Shown piece after piece: positions 31,605 to 40,455 of a stretch of DNA of 64,000 nt (within the stretch, counting starts at the first letter, position 1; each line of letters starts with the position of its first letter). A model generated the notes under the pieces. It searched no databases and was not told the DNA's origin. It worked only from the letters and a program-made list of their open reading frames with translations. This stretch comes from JAXMHQ01 sp046346665. GTDB taxonomy: Bacteria > Verrucomicrobiota > Verrucomicrobiia > Limisphaerales > JAXMHQ01. Position numbers and translations under genes: made by a program. The stretch spans positions 1-64,000 of the forward strand of contig JAXMHQ010000005.1 of the NCBI GenBank assembly GCA_046346665.1, given 5' to 3'.

Positions 31605-34112
31605 ATGAATCCGCCGCTCATGCCCCTGTTGTCGGCCCCGTTGCCCGGGCCCTGGCAGTTCCGCGACGCCGCCACGCCGGACTGGCACCCCGCCGAAGTG
31701 CCGGGCTGCGTCCATACCGACCTGCTCCGCAACGGGCTCATTCCCGACCCGTTTTACGGCGCCAACGAAGCCGGACTGCAGTGGATCGGACAGAAGGACT
31801 GGATTTACCGGACCCGGTTCGAGGTCGCGCCCGGGGCGCTGGACGCGGAGCACCTCGACCTGGTGTTTCGGGGACTGGACACCTACGCCACCGTGACCTT
31901 GAACGGCCGTCGAATCCTGGAAACGGACAACATGTTCCGCGAATGGCGCGTTTCAGTCAAAGGCCTGCTGGTCGAACACGGCAACGAACTCGAAATTGAA
32001 TTTCGCAACGTCTTCGACGTGACGAAGCCCCGCTGGGACCGCGCGCCTTATCGATTGCAGGCATTCGACACGAACGACCAGGCTGAGGTGAAGCTGGCGA
32101 TGTATTCCCGCAAGGCGCAGTTCCACTTCGGCTGGGATTGGGGCCCGCGGCTCATCACCTGCGGCGCCTGGCGCCCCGTCCTGCTCGAGGCCTGGACCGG
32201 CGCGCGGCTCGAACGCGTGTTCGTCCACACGGACAATGTCTCGCGCGCCGGCGCGGACGTGATCGCCGAATTCGAAATCGATTCCGACACCGCCCAGGTC
32301 GCCACACTCGCCGTCGAACTCGATCACCAACCGCTGGTCTCGGAACAACACAACCTGCAGCCTGGATCCAACCGGGTCATACTCCGCGGCCGCCTGGCCA
32401 ATCCGAAACTCTGGTGGACCCGCGGCCTTGGCGATCCCGCCCTTTACGTCTGCCGCGCGACGATGAACATCGGCGGCACGGACGCCGGGGAGCAACGCTG
32501 CCGCATCGGGGTGCGCTCCCTGGAGATCGTCCGCGACCGCGACGGCCAGGGCACGTCGCTGGCCGTGCGGTTAAATGGCCTCCCGGTGTTCGCCAAGGGC
32601 GCAAATTACATTCCACAGGACAACTTTCAAAACCGCGTCACGCGCGCCACGACGGAACACATCATCCGCTCCGCCGCCGAGGCCAACATGAACATGCTCC
32701 GGCTCTGGGGCGGCGGCATCTACGAGGACGACACCTTCTACTCGCTCTGCGACGAATACGGCATCCTGGTCTGGCACGATCTCCAGTTCGCCTGCGCCAT
32801 GTACCCGGCCGATCCCGCGTTCCTGGCGACCGTCCGCGAGGAAATCCGCGACAACGTCCGGCGCATCCGGAACCATCCGTGCCTTGCATTGTATTGCGGC
32901 AACAATGAGAACGACCTGTGCTGGCACCAGGTGTGGAAGCAGAAGTTCCCGCCGGAAATCCAGGCCGCCCAGGAACGCGACATGCACACGCTTTACGCGG
33001 AGACGTTCCCGGCCGTGCTGCGCGAGGTCGACCCGACCCGCTATTACCATTCCTCCAGCCCGAATGCCGGGTTCAACGGGATTTCGTACGCCGAGGGCGA
33101 CATTCATTACTGGGGCGTCTGGCACGGCAAAGAGCCGTTCGAGACCTACCCGGATCACATCGCCCGGTTCGTCAGCGAATTCGGATTTCAATCGTACCCC
33201 GACATGGAATCCATCCGGCGTTTCATCGCGCCGGAGGATCGCCACCTGCATTCGCCGGCGATGCTGTCGCACCAGCGCTGCACCTCGGACGAACGGCGCG
33301 ACACCGAGTACGGCAACCGGCTGATTCAATCCTACCTGGACCGCTGGTACCGGAAGCCGAAGGATTTTGAATCCTACGTTTACGCCTGCCAGGTGTTGCA
33401 GGCGGAAGGTGTGTGCCAGGGCATCGAGGCGCACCGCCGCGCGATGCCGTGGTGCATGGGCTCGCTTTACTGGCAGATCAACGACTGCTGGCCCGCGGCG
33501 TCGTGGTCGAGCATCGATTATTACGGCCGCTGGAAGGCGCTGCATTACGGCGCCCGCCGCAGCTTCGCGCCGCTGCTGGTGTCCCCCGTGGAATCGTCGG
33601 GCGAAATGCAGTTCTGGATCGTGTCGGACAAACTCGCGCCGGTGAACGGGGTGCTCGAGGTCCAGGTGCTCGACTTCGACGGCCGGGAAGTTTGCCACAA
33701 ATCCGTCGAGTGCACGGCGCAGGCGCAATCGGCCCGATGCGCCCTGGGCGTGCCGGTCTCGGAACTGACGGCCGGCGGCGACGCCTCGCGCCTGGTGTTG
33801 GTGGCGCGGTTGCGGCGCGACGACGATGTCCTGGCGGAAACGATCCGCTGCTTCCGCTCCGCGCGGGAACTGGCGTTGTCGAATCCGGAAATCACAGTGA
33901 CCTCCGAGCAGGTCGAGAAAGGCTGCCTGGTCACCGTCACCGCCAAATCGTTCGCCCGAAACGTCCGACTTACCTGCGCCAACGATGACGGTTCGTTTTC
34001 CGACAATTATTTCCACCTGCTGCCCGGCCGCCCGGAGACCGTGCTGTTCCGCCCGGCTGGCGCCGCACGTCCGCTGGAATTCCGCGCCACCAGTCTGTTT
34101 GACAGCTACTAA
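31605..34112 (+). CDS. Beta-mannosidase, glycoside hydrolase family 2
   Basis: 835 residues from ATG 31605, of the length expected for GH2 mannosidases. It removes terminal beta-mannose from manno-oligosaccharides. Features in order: jelly-roll domain (F-R-G-L-D-T-Y-A-T-V-T-L-N-G), immunoglobulin-like domain, and the TIM barrel with N-M-L-R-L-W-G-G-G-I-Y-E-D-D. The acid/base is E435 in C-G-N-N-E-N-D and the nucleophile E525 in S-E-F-G-F-Q-S. There is no signal peptide, so it works in the cytoplasm on imported sugars. The LamB-like porin at 7573-9276 could be a supplier (inference). The gene converges on the exbD gene with a four-base overlap and no terminator in between. Confidence 0.92.
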   Translation: MNPPLMPLLSAPLPGPWQFRDAATPDWHPAEVPGCVHTDLLRNGLIPDPFYGANEAGLQWIGQKDWIYRTRFEVAPGALDAEHLDLVFRGLDTYATVTLNGRRILETDNMFREWRVSVKGLLVEHGNELEIEFRNVFDVTKPRWDRAPYRLQAFDTNDQAEVKLAMYSRKAQFHFGWDWGPRLITCGAWRPVLLEAWTGARLERVFVHTDNVSRAGADVIAEFEIDSDTAQVATLAVELDHQPLVSEQHNLQPGSNRVILRGRLANPKLWWTRGLGDPALYVCRATMNIGGTDAGEQRCRIGVRSLEIVRDRDGQGTSLAVRLNGLPVFAKGANYIPQDNFQNRVTRATTEHIIRSAAEANMNMLRLWGGGIYEDDTFYSLCDEYGILVWHDLQFACAMYPADPAFLATVREEIRDNVRRIRNHPCLALYCGNNENDLCWHQVWKQKFPPEIQAAQERDMHTLYAETFPAVLREVDPTRYYHSSSPNAGFNGISYAEGDIHYWGVWHGKEPFETYPDHIARFVSEFGFQSYPDMESIRRFIAPEDRHLHSPAMLSHQRCTSDERRDTEYGNRLIQSYLDRWYRKPKDFESYVYACQVLQAEGVCQGIEAHRRAMPWCMGSLYWQINDCWPAASWSSIDYYGRWKALHYGARRSFAPLLVSPVESSGEMQFWIVSDKLAPVNGVLEVQVLDFDGREVCHKSVECTAQAQSARCALGVPVSELTAGGDASRLVLVARLRRDDDVLAETIRCFRSARELALSNPEITVTSEQVEKGCLVTVTAKSFARNVRLTCANDDGSFSDNYFHLLPGRPETVLFRPAGAARPLEFRATSLFDSY

Positions 34113-34522
34113 TTCGCCTGGGTGGCGAGGCCGACGCGGGAGATATCGAGCTGGCGCAGGACGTCCAGCACGGCCACCAGCGCCTGGTAATCGGCTTCAT
34201 CGTCGGATTTCACCACGACGCGCAGTTCGCTGTCGGCGGCCTTGAGCCGGCGAAGTTCCTCGCGCAACGCGGGCACGGCGATGGGTTCGCCGTTCAGCCG
34301 GGTGCTGCCATCCGCTTCGACGCTGATCCGCTGGAGGCGCGGTTTGATCTCGTTCGGTTTCGGGGGCGGCACATTCGCCGAGGGCAGCGTCATCTCGAGG
34401 TTGTTCATCATCTGCGGCGTGGTGATGATGAAAATCACGAGCAGCACGAACACCAGGTCCAGCAACGGCGTGATGTTCAGTTCCGTGAGCGAATGATGAT
34501 TGCTGCGGAGCGTCTTCTTCAT
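34109..34522 (-). CDS. exbD: ExbD/TolR-like protein (second copy)
   Basis: 137 residues. A short cytoplasmic N-terminus (S-L-T-E-L-N-I-T-P-L-L-D-L) precedes one membrane helix (V-F-V-L-L-V-I-F-I-I-T) with the proton-path Asp in L-L-D-L (D22). A small periplasmic domain with L-R-V-V-V-K-S-D-D follows. ExbD and ExbB use the proton gradient to power TonB or Tol work in the envelope. It is the last gene of the minus-strand unit and overlaps the tonB-like gene by four bases. Two different ExbD proteins in one cluster is usual in Verrucomicrobiota and Planctomycetota. Confidence 0.9.
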   Translation of the reverse strand: MKKTLRSNHHSLTELNITPLLDLVFVLLVIFIITTPQMMNNLEMTLPSANVPPPKPNEIKPRLQRISVEADGSTRLNGEPIAVPALREELRRLKAADSELRVVVKSDDEADYQALVAVLDVLRQLDISRVGLATQAN

Positions 34523-35205
34523 GGCGGACTTAAAGTGGTCACGGGCTCGGTGGATTGCATGACGTCGAACCGGATCAGGACGCGCGGCGGGAACCGGGCG
34601 GGCGGCGCACGATCGAGAGCCGGCGTCGCGGCGAGCGCGGCGCGGACCGATTCATCCCAGCGTGTGTCACCCGAACCGCGCTTCCACTCGGGATTCGAGA
34701 GGCGCCCGGCGGCGTCGACGGACACTTCGATTTCTGCGACGTAAGAATCGTCGGGCAGATCGAGCGGGCGATTCCAATGCGACCGCAGGCTGTATTCGAC
34801 GTAGCCGCGGTAGAGTTCGACGGGATCGGAGCTGCTTTGGACGGTCTTGCCGCCGTCAAACGTGAACGAGGGCATTTCCGCGGCGGGCGGGGCGACGGCA
34901 GGGGGCGCGGTCGGCGGCGGCGCGGCAGTGGCGGCGCGGGCGGGTTCGGGCCGGGGCGCCTCCGCGACGCGCGCGGGTTCGGTCTTGGGAGGTTCCTCGC
35001 GCGGTTTCTCGGGTTCGCGCGGCTTTTCCGGCTCCTTTTCCTTCACCATCTCGACGGCGATTTTCTTGAGCTGTTTGCCGAGCAACCCTTCGCGCGCGGC
35101 GAAAAAGACGAGGGCGCCGAGGAGGACGGCGTGGAACACGAGCGAGATCAGCAGGTTGACCTTCGACGAATTCCGCGGCTTGCGTTGGGGGGCCTGGGGC
35201 AGCAT
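34519..35205 (-). CDS. tonB: TonB-like energy-transducing protein
   Basis: 228 residues. One N-terminal membrane helix (about 17-37) is followed by a Pro/Glu/Lys-rich spacer (about 48-105) with K-E-P-E-K-P-R-E-P-E-K repeats, and a C-terminal domain (about 125-228) with Y-V-E-Y-S-L-R-S-H-W-N and V-A-E-I-E-V-S-V-D-A-A-G-R-L. This is the TonB/TolA plan. It would carry energy from ExbBD to an outer-membrane receptor. No TonB-dependent receptor is encoded in this window. It lies between two exbD genes, 3 bases after one and overlapping the other. Confidence 0.82.
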   Translation of the reverse strand: MLPQAPQRKPRNSSKVNLLISLVFHAVLLGALVFFAAREGLLGKQLKKIAVEMVKEKEPEKPREPEKPREEPPKTEPARVAEAPRPEPARAATAAPPPTAPPAVAPPAAEMPSFTFDGGKTVQSSSDPVELYRGYVEYSLRSHWNRPLDLPDDSYVAEIEVSVDAAGRLSNPEWKRGSGDTRWDESVRAALAATPALDRAPPARFPPRVLIRFDVMQSTEPVTTLSPP

Positions 35206-35208
35206 GGA

Positions 35209-35619
35209 TTATTTCCCGGTGGGCTCGGTGGCGAGGTCGACTTTGACAACGTTGGCTTGCTGGCAGGCGTCGAGCACGGTGCGGATTTCGCGGCACTTGG
35301 TGCGCGCGTCGCCCCGGACGATGACGCTCAGGTCGGGATCCTCGACGCGCAGGTCGACCAGCGTCTGGCGCAGCGCGGCGAACGTGACCGCCTGTTTGTT
35401 GACCCAGATCACGCCGTTGGATTCGACGGTGATGTAATTGGCTTTGCGGGGCGGATCCTTGGGATGCGGCGCCGCCGCGGGCAGGTTGAGGTCGAGATCG
35501 TTCACGACGGGCGTGGTGGTGATGATGAAGATCACCAGCAGCACGAACGCGAGGTCGAGCAGCGGGGTAATGTTCAATTCCGCCAGCGCGCGGTGATGGC
35601 TCTTGGAGCACTTCTTCAT
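35209..35619 (-). CDS. exbD: ExbD/TolR-like protein (first copy)
   Basis: 136 residues from ATG 35619, overlapping the exbB stop. The motif A-L-A-E-L-N-I-T-P-L-L-D-L gives the conserved Asp (D22). The helix A-F-V-L-L-V-I-F-I-I-T and a periplasmic domain with L-S-V-I-V-R-G-D-A follow. It is similar to the copy at 34109-34522 in the first 40 residues but clearly different beyond, so the two are old paralogues rather than a recent duplication. Longer upstream reading in this frame is a shadow of exbB. Confidence 0.9.
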   Translation of the reverse strand: MKKCSKSHHRALAELNITPLLDLAFVLLVIFIITTTPVVNDLDLNLPAAAPHPKDPPRKANYITVESNGVIWVNKQAVTFAALRQTLVDLRVEDPDLSVIVRGDARTKCREIRTVLDACQQANVVKVDLATEPTGK

Positions 35620-36404
35620 AGGGGCTCTGAAACCGAAGCCGTTTCGCGGTTGGCGCGGACGATGGCATCCGCGATTTTCTCCTCCATGTTCCGGTTCTCG
35701 ACGTAGGCGTGATCGATCTGCGTGGCGTAGCGCGCGGCGAACCCGTCGAGTTCCTGGGTGATGTCGCGGATGGTGGTGACCATGAAGTTGTAGCCGAACA
35801 TGGCGGGGATGGCGACGAGCAGGCCGACGACGGTGGCGATGAGGGCGCCGGCAACGCCGGGGGCCATGGCGGTGAGGCTGGCGGAATTGGCGCGCGCGAT
35901 GCCGGCGAACGTTTCCATGACGCCCCAAACCGTTCCGAGCAGCCCGATGAACGGTCCGCCGGCGACCGCCGTGGACAGGACGATCATGCCCTTTTCCAGC
36001 GCCATGGCTTCGGCCGCGGACGCCTCCTCGAGGGTGACCTTCACGGTCTCGAAGGCGCCGGTGCTGATCCGATGAGTGCCCTTCACCGTCTTGGGATTAT
36101 TCTCGAGGTGATAGATCAATTCATCGGCGCCGCGCAGGTAAAGTTCGTAGGCGGGTGCGCCGGGAAATTCCTCGTTCCGGCGCCGGATATCGAGCGGATC
36201 GCGCGTGGCGCTGTAGGCGGCGAAGAATTTCCGGCTGGATTTCCGGGCGATCAGCAATTGCCGGATCTTGGTGATGATGATCGTCCAACTGAACAGCGAG
36301 AGGATCAGCAGGACGGAAATGGTGATTTTGCCCTCGGTGGTGGCCTTTTCGAAGGCGAACTGGAGGGCGCCGGAGGCGAGCAGCGGTTGGATCATGTGAA
36401 TCAT
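35616..36404 (-). CDS. exbB: ExbB/TolQ/MotA-family proton channel subunit
   Basis: 262 residues. Membrane helices lie at about 29-49, 146-168 and 185-208. The second and third hold the conserved V-A-G-G-P-F-I-G-L-L-G-T-V-W-G-V-M and M-A-P-G-V-A-G-A-L-I-A-T-V-V-G-L-L-V-A-I-P motifs of the family. It forms the pentameric channel around ExbD helices. The gene begins 14 bases after the end of the tpsA gene, so its translation depends on that long message. Confidence 0.93.
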   Translation of the reverse strand: MIHMIQPLLASGALQFAFEKATTEGKITISVLLILSLFSWTIIITKIRQLLIARKSSRKFFAAYSATRDPLDIRRRNEEFPGAPAYELYLRGADELIYHLENNPKTVKGTHRISTGAFETVKVTLEEASAAEAMALEKGMIVLSTAVAGGPFIGLLGTVWGVMETFAGIARANSASLTAMAPGVAGALIATVVGLLVAIPAMFGYNFMVTTIRDITQELDGFAARYATQIDHAYVENRNMEEKIADAIVRANRETASVSEPL

Positions 36405-36418
36405 CGGGGGTTGTGAGT

Positions 36419-39400
36419 TCAGTTGCGGGATGGGAGAACGACGGTGACGCGCCCGGTTTTCTGGGCGAGCGCGATGGGTTTGTTCAATTGCTTCTTCAAA
36501 TCCTCCTGGGCGGCCGGGCTTCCCTCGGGCGCGGCGACGTCCTCGGTTTCAGCCACCTTGACCTCGTCCTTGGAAATGCCGGCGGTCGGAACGCCGATCG
36601 CCGCGCCGGAAGTGTCGCCCGATGCGGTGACGCTGGAGGAGACCAGCGAGGCTGAAATGGAATCGCCGCTGACATTGATGCTGCCGCCGCCGATGACGGT
36701 GCCGGAGACGTCGCCGGAAGCGGTGATGTCGACATTGCCGCCGCTGAACGCGGTGACATCGACGTTCTGGGCCGAGCCGATATCGACGCTGCGGCTTCCG
36801 ACAACGACGCCGGTGATATCACCGCCGGCATCGAGCTTCACGTTGCTGCCGATGATGCCGGAGCCGGTGGCGACGATGTCGTGTCCGGCGGTGACGTCGA
36901 TGGTGTTGTTCCGGGTATCCGTGCCGTTGAAAGCGATCTGGAGAATGCCGCCCAGGCTGGCGTTCACGCTGCCTTCGGGCGCGTTGATCGTGATGTTGCC
37001 CAGGGCGGCGTTTCCGCCGGGAACCGTGGTGGCCAGAATGCCGCTGCCGGGAATGCTCGCGGGGATGTGCACCAGGGAACCGTCCGCAGCGAGTTCGATG
37101 GCGTTCATGCTGACATAGCCGGATCCGCCCGACCCGGCATTGATGTCGCCGTGCAGCGAGGTGATCCCGATGTTTCCGCCGTCGTAAGCGGCAATGCGGG
37201 AGCCATTGACGTTGACATCGCCGCCCGCGGTCACGGACACGCCGCCGCCGCTGGTGGTGAAGATGCCCTTCGGCGCGTTGGGATCGCCGAATGTGGTGAA
37301 CTGGCCGCCGACATTCAATTCGCCGCCGACGGTGAGGATGATGCCGCCGCCGAGCGATTCATTGGCGATGCGGGTGGACGTCATGTCGAGGCTCCCGGAC
37401 GTCGCGATGTTCAACAGCGCGCCGTAGGGTGAAATGCCGGCGAGGGCGGCGTCGGGCGCCAGCACATTGATTCCGCCGGAAACGCCGAGATCGATGTTGC
37501 GGGCGGTGATGTTGAACTGGCCTGGCCCGGCGAGGGCGAGTCCGTGGTCGCCGAGCGAAGCGCTCTGGCTGGCGGTGTAAAGCTGCTGAATCGCGGCGGA
37601 CTGGGTGGAATTCAACGCGACCGGAACCGTGACCGGGTTGCCGGCATCATCGATCACGGGCTGGCCATCGGGGCCGATGACCAGTTCGCTGGGATTGAGC
37701 AGGAACGCGAGCTGCGTGGAGGACATCTGGCCGATGAACGTCAGCGTGCCTGTGGCTGGATCGTAACGGAGATGAGCGACGATATCCGGCTGGGAGCTGA
37801 GCGACGGATTGAGCAGGACCGGCGGCAGCGGCTCGGAAATGTTGATGCTGGTGAGGTTGCCGCGGTAAGTGATGTCGCCGGCGACCTGGATGGAGGTGGT
37901 TTGAGACGGTGAAAGGTTGCGACCGACGAACCCGAAGTTGTAGGTGTTTCCGGCAACAGCGATCTGCGCGTAGGTGGGGACGACGAGGTTGAACGAGTTG
38001 ATGCCGCCGGACACGGCGACGGTGACCGGGTTGGGATCGTTCAGGTGAACCGGGTTCAGCGCGTGGCCCTGCACGAACGTGTTCCAGGCGGGCAGGCTGC
38101 TGTCGGACATGGTGATGCCGGTGAGATTTCCGGATTGCGCGATGCCGGTGAGGTTGCCGCCGTCGCGGGTGACGATCTGGAGCTGGCCCTGGGCGGACGG
38201 GAAGAGGACGATGGAATTCAGCACGTTGATTCCTCCGGCGCCGGCGTTCAGGCGCAGGATGGGGGCGTAAACGGGCGGCATGGATTGGTTCTGGCCGGTG
38301 ACGCGCGGCAGGTTGGCGCCGGCGAGGGTGATGCCGTTTCCGGCCCAGACGTTCACGGCGGCGTCAGGCGCGTAATTGAACAGAAACGGACTGCGGGTGG
38401 GCACGGTGGAGTTGTCCTCGTTGCCGGCGTACTGGCCGGAGGGAACGGGGAGCGGATTGGGATTGAACGTGCCGTTAGGGTTTCGGACTTCGGCGATGTA
38501 GACATCGCGGGCGGCCCAGAGATTCCAGGAACCGTTGATGAGACCGAGCCCGACGGGGCGCTGGGCGCTGCCGATGTCGCCGTTCGGATTGGTGATGCCG
38601 GTGACATTGCCGTTGGCGACCTGGACGCCGGCGAGGAGGGTGCCGGTGCCGTTGGCGACGGTGTAGTTGCCGAGAACCTGGTTGCCGGCGATGACAGTGA
38701 CATTGCCGGGCTGGCTGCCGTAGGCGCCCGAGGCGCCGGGCGGTTGGTTGACGGGGACTGTCGGGATGCTGATCACGTTGTTGCCGGCCTGCAGCGTGAC
38801 GTCGCCTCCGGCGGCGGTGCTGATCCCGCCCAGGTTCGGGCTGACGGAATAGCCGAAGATGCTGAACTGATAACCGCCATTCGCGGTGCCCGCGTTGATG
38901 TCGCCTGAAAGTGCGTTGGCGGTGATGCTGCCGCCGCCGGTGGTGCGGATGAAGCCGGTGCCGGTGAGAATGCTCTGGCCGGCGGCGAGGTCGATGGAGC
39001 CGGACCCGGTCTGGATGGAGCCGTTCAGGGTGCGGCCACTGCCGCCGTTGAGGTAGATGTTTCCTACCCCGGGCAAAACGTTGCCCGAGGCGAAATCGTA
39101 CCCGGCGCGGAGATTGACGGACCAGGCGTTGGCATCGGTGATTTGGGAGCCGTTGCCGAAGATGATGTTGCCTCCGGCCTGGAGATCGAGATGACCGCCG
39201 GATTCGCCGGTGGATGTGCTGAGATTCCAGACCGTGTTCACGGCGAGGCTGATGTCGCCGCTGGCCTGGAGGAGAATCTCGGAGAAATTCTTGTTCGCGA
39301 ACGCGGTGTTGACGTTGAGATTCAGCGTGCCCGCACCGTCGCTCCAGGCAACGGTGCCGTTGGCATCGGGCGCGCCGCTGCCCGAGGTGCCGAGGACGAT

Positions 39401-40444
39401 GTTCACCGGGTCGAGCAGGAAACTGCCGCCGCTCCAGCCGGACAGGGCGCGGGCGTCCATGGCGGAGTTGAGCGATTCGATGTTGGGCGCGCTGACCTCG
39501 ACATCGCCGCCGTTGCCGCCGCGGGCGCCGCCGACGGTGACGATGGAGCTGCCGGGATGGTCGGAGAACACATTGCCGGACTTCAGGGCGACCGAGCCGC
39601 CGGGGCTGGTGGAATCGTCACCGCGCGCGCTGATGCGGGAGTCGGCGCCGAGATGGAGATTTTCGGAGGCAACCAGTTCGATGACGCCGTTTTGGTTCCG
39701 GACGGAATTGGCCTGGAGGAGGCCGTCCTGGTTCACGACGCGGGCGTTGAGGGCGATGGTGCCGGCGTCGGCGATGATCTGGCCGGAATTGTTGATCGCA
39801 CCGGATGGCAGCGTCACGCTGGCGCTTAGACCGCGGCCGTCGGGCCGTTCGCTGACTAGCACTTCCTGGCCGGCGGCGAGGCTGACGCTGCCGCCGGGGG
39901 CGGCGAGCAGGCCGTGGTTTTCGATTTGTTGCGCGATGAGAAAGAGCGAGTGACCGGGGCCGGCGGTGATTTGACCGTAATTGACGATGCTGGCGAGCGG
40001 AGGCATGCCGGTGAACGACCAGGCGGCGCCGCTGCCGGGATCGGGCGGGAGCGGCGCGGTGGTGGCGACGAAATTGCCGCCGACGTTGACGACGGAGTTG
40101 GGGCCGAAATAGAAACCGTTGGCGTTGGCGAGAATGACCGTGCCGTTGGCGTTCAGGTGGCCCCAGATCTGGGACGGAGCCACGCCGCTGATGGTGTTCA
40201 GCACGACGGAATTGGCGGACGGCTGGAGGAACGTGGTGGTTTCGCCGGATTGAATGTTGAAGCTGGACCAGTTGAGGATCGTGGACTGGCCCACGGCGAC
40301 ATCGAGCTGGGCGCCGGATGACACCGCGTTGCCGGAGCCGGAGATGACCGTCATGCCGCCGGGATTGGCGAGGGCGGTGCCGGCGGGCAGGGCGATCAGG
40401 ACCGAGAGGGCGGCAGAAAAGCGGCTGGTGTATTCAGGTTTCAT
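36419..40444 (-). CDS. TpsA-type exoprotein, filamentous-hemagglutinin N-domain
   Basis: 1341 residues from ATG 40444. A signal peptide (about 1-26) ends A-L-A-N. The TPS domain that the partner TpsB recognises follows (about 27-165). It includes N-P-G-G-M-T-V-I-S-G-S-G-N-A-V and L-N-W-S-S-F-N-I-Q-S-G-E and the N-x-N-G-F/N-P-x-like segment N-A-N-G-F-Y-F-G-P-N-S-V-V-N-V. The remainder is a long series of Gly/Asn/Ile-rich repeats forming a beta-helix, for example G-N-I-G-I-T-S-L-H-G-D-I-N-A-G. There is no anchor domain; the last ~60 residues are charged and non-repetitive. It is secreted to the cell surface. It is encoded between its transporter and the exbB-exbD-tonB-exbD genes. Confidence 0.9.
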   Translation of the reverse strand: MKPEYTSRFSAALSVLIALPAGTALANPGGMTVISGSGNAVSSGAQLDVAVGQSTILNWSSFNIQSGETTTFLQPSANSVVLNTISGVAPSQIWGHLNANGTVILANANGFYFGPNSVVNVGGNFVATTAPLPPDPGSGAAWSFTGMPPLASIVNYGQITAGPGHSLFLIAQQIENHGLLAAPGGSVSLAAGQEVLVSERPDGRGLSASVTLPSGAINNSGQIIADAGTIALNARVVNQDGLLQANSVRNQNGVIELVASENLHLGADSRISARGDDSTSPGGSVALKSGNVFSDHPGSSIVTVGGARGGNGGDVEVSAPNIESLNSAMDARALSGWSGGSFLLDPVNIVLGTSGSGAPDANGTVAWSDGAGTLNLNVNTAFANKNFSEILLQASGDISLAVNTVWNLSTSTGESGGHLDLQAGGNIIFGNGSQITDANAWSVNLRAGYDFASGNVLPGVGNIYLNGGSGRTLNGSIQTGSGSIDLAAGQSILTGTGFIRTTGGGSITANALSGDINAGTANGGYQFSIFGYSVSPNLGGISTAAGGDVTLQAGNNVISIPTVPVNQPPGASGAYGSQPGNVTVIAGNQVLGNYTVANGTGTLLAGVQVANGNVTGITNPNGDIGSAQRPVGLGLINGSWNLWAARDVYIAEVRNPNGTFNPNPLPVPSGQYAGNEDNSTVPTRSPFLFNYAPDAAVNVWAGNGITLAGANLPRVTGQNQSMPPVYAPILRLNAGAGGINVLNSIVLFPSAQGQLQIVTRDGGNLTGIAQSGNLTGITMSDSSLPAWNTFVQGHALNPVHLNDPNPVTVAVSGGINSFNLVVPTYAQIAVAGNTYNFGFVGRNLSPSQTTSIQVAGDITYRGNLTSINISEPLPPVLLNPSLSSQPDIVAHLRYDPATGTLTFIGQMSSTQLAFLLNPSELVIGPDGQPVIDDAGNPVTVPVALNSTQSAAIQQLYTASQSASLGDHGLALAGPGQFNITARNIDLGVSGGINVLAPDAALAGISPYGALLNIATSGSLDMTSTRIANESLGGGIILTVGGELNVGGQFTTFGDPNAPKGIFTTSGGGVSVTAGGDVNVNGSRIAAYDGGNIGITSLHGDINAGSGGSGYVSMNAIELAADGSLVHIPASIPGSGILATTVPGGNAALGNITINAPEGSVNASLGGILQIAFNGTDTRNNTIDVTAGHDIVATGSGIIGSNVKLDAGGDITGVVVGSRSVDIGSAQNVDVTAFSGGNVDITASGDVSGTVIGGGSINVSGDSISASLVSSSVTASGDTSGAAIGVPTAGISKDEVKVAETEDVAAPEGSPAAQEDLKKQLNKPIALAQKTGRVTVVLPSRN

Positions 40445-40455
40445 GGTCGTGCGGG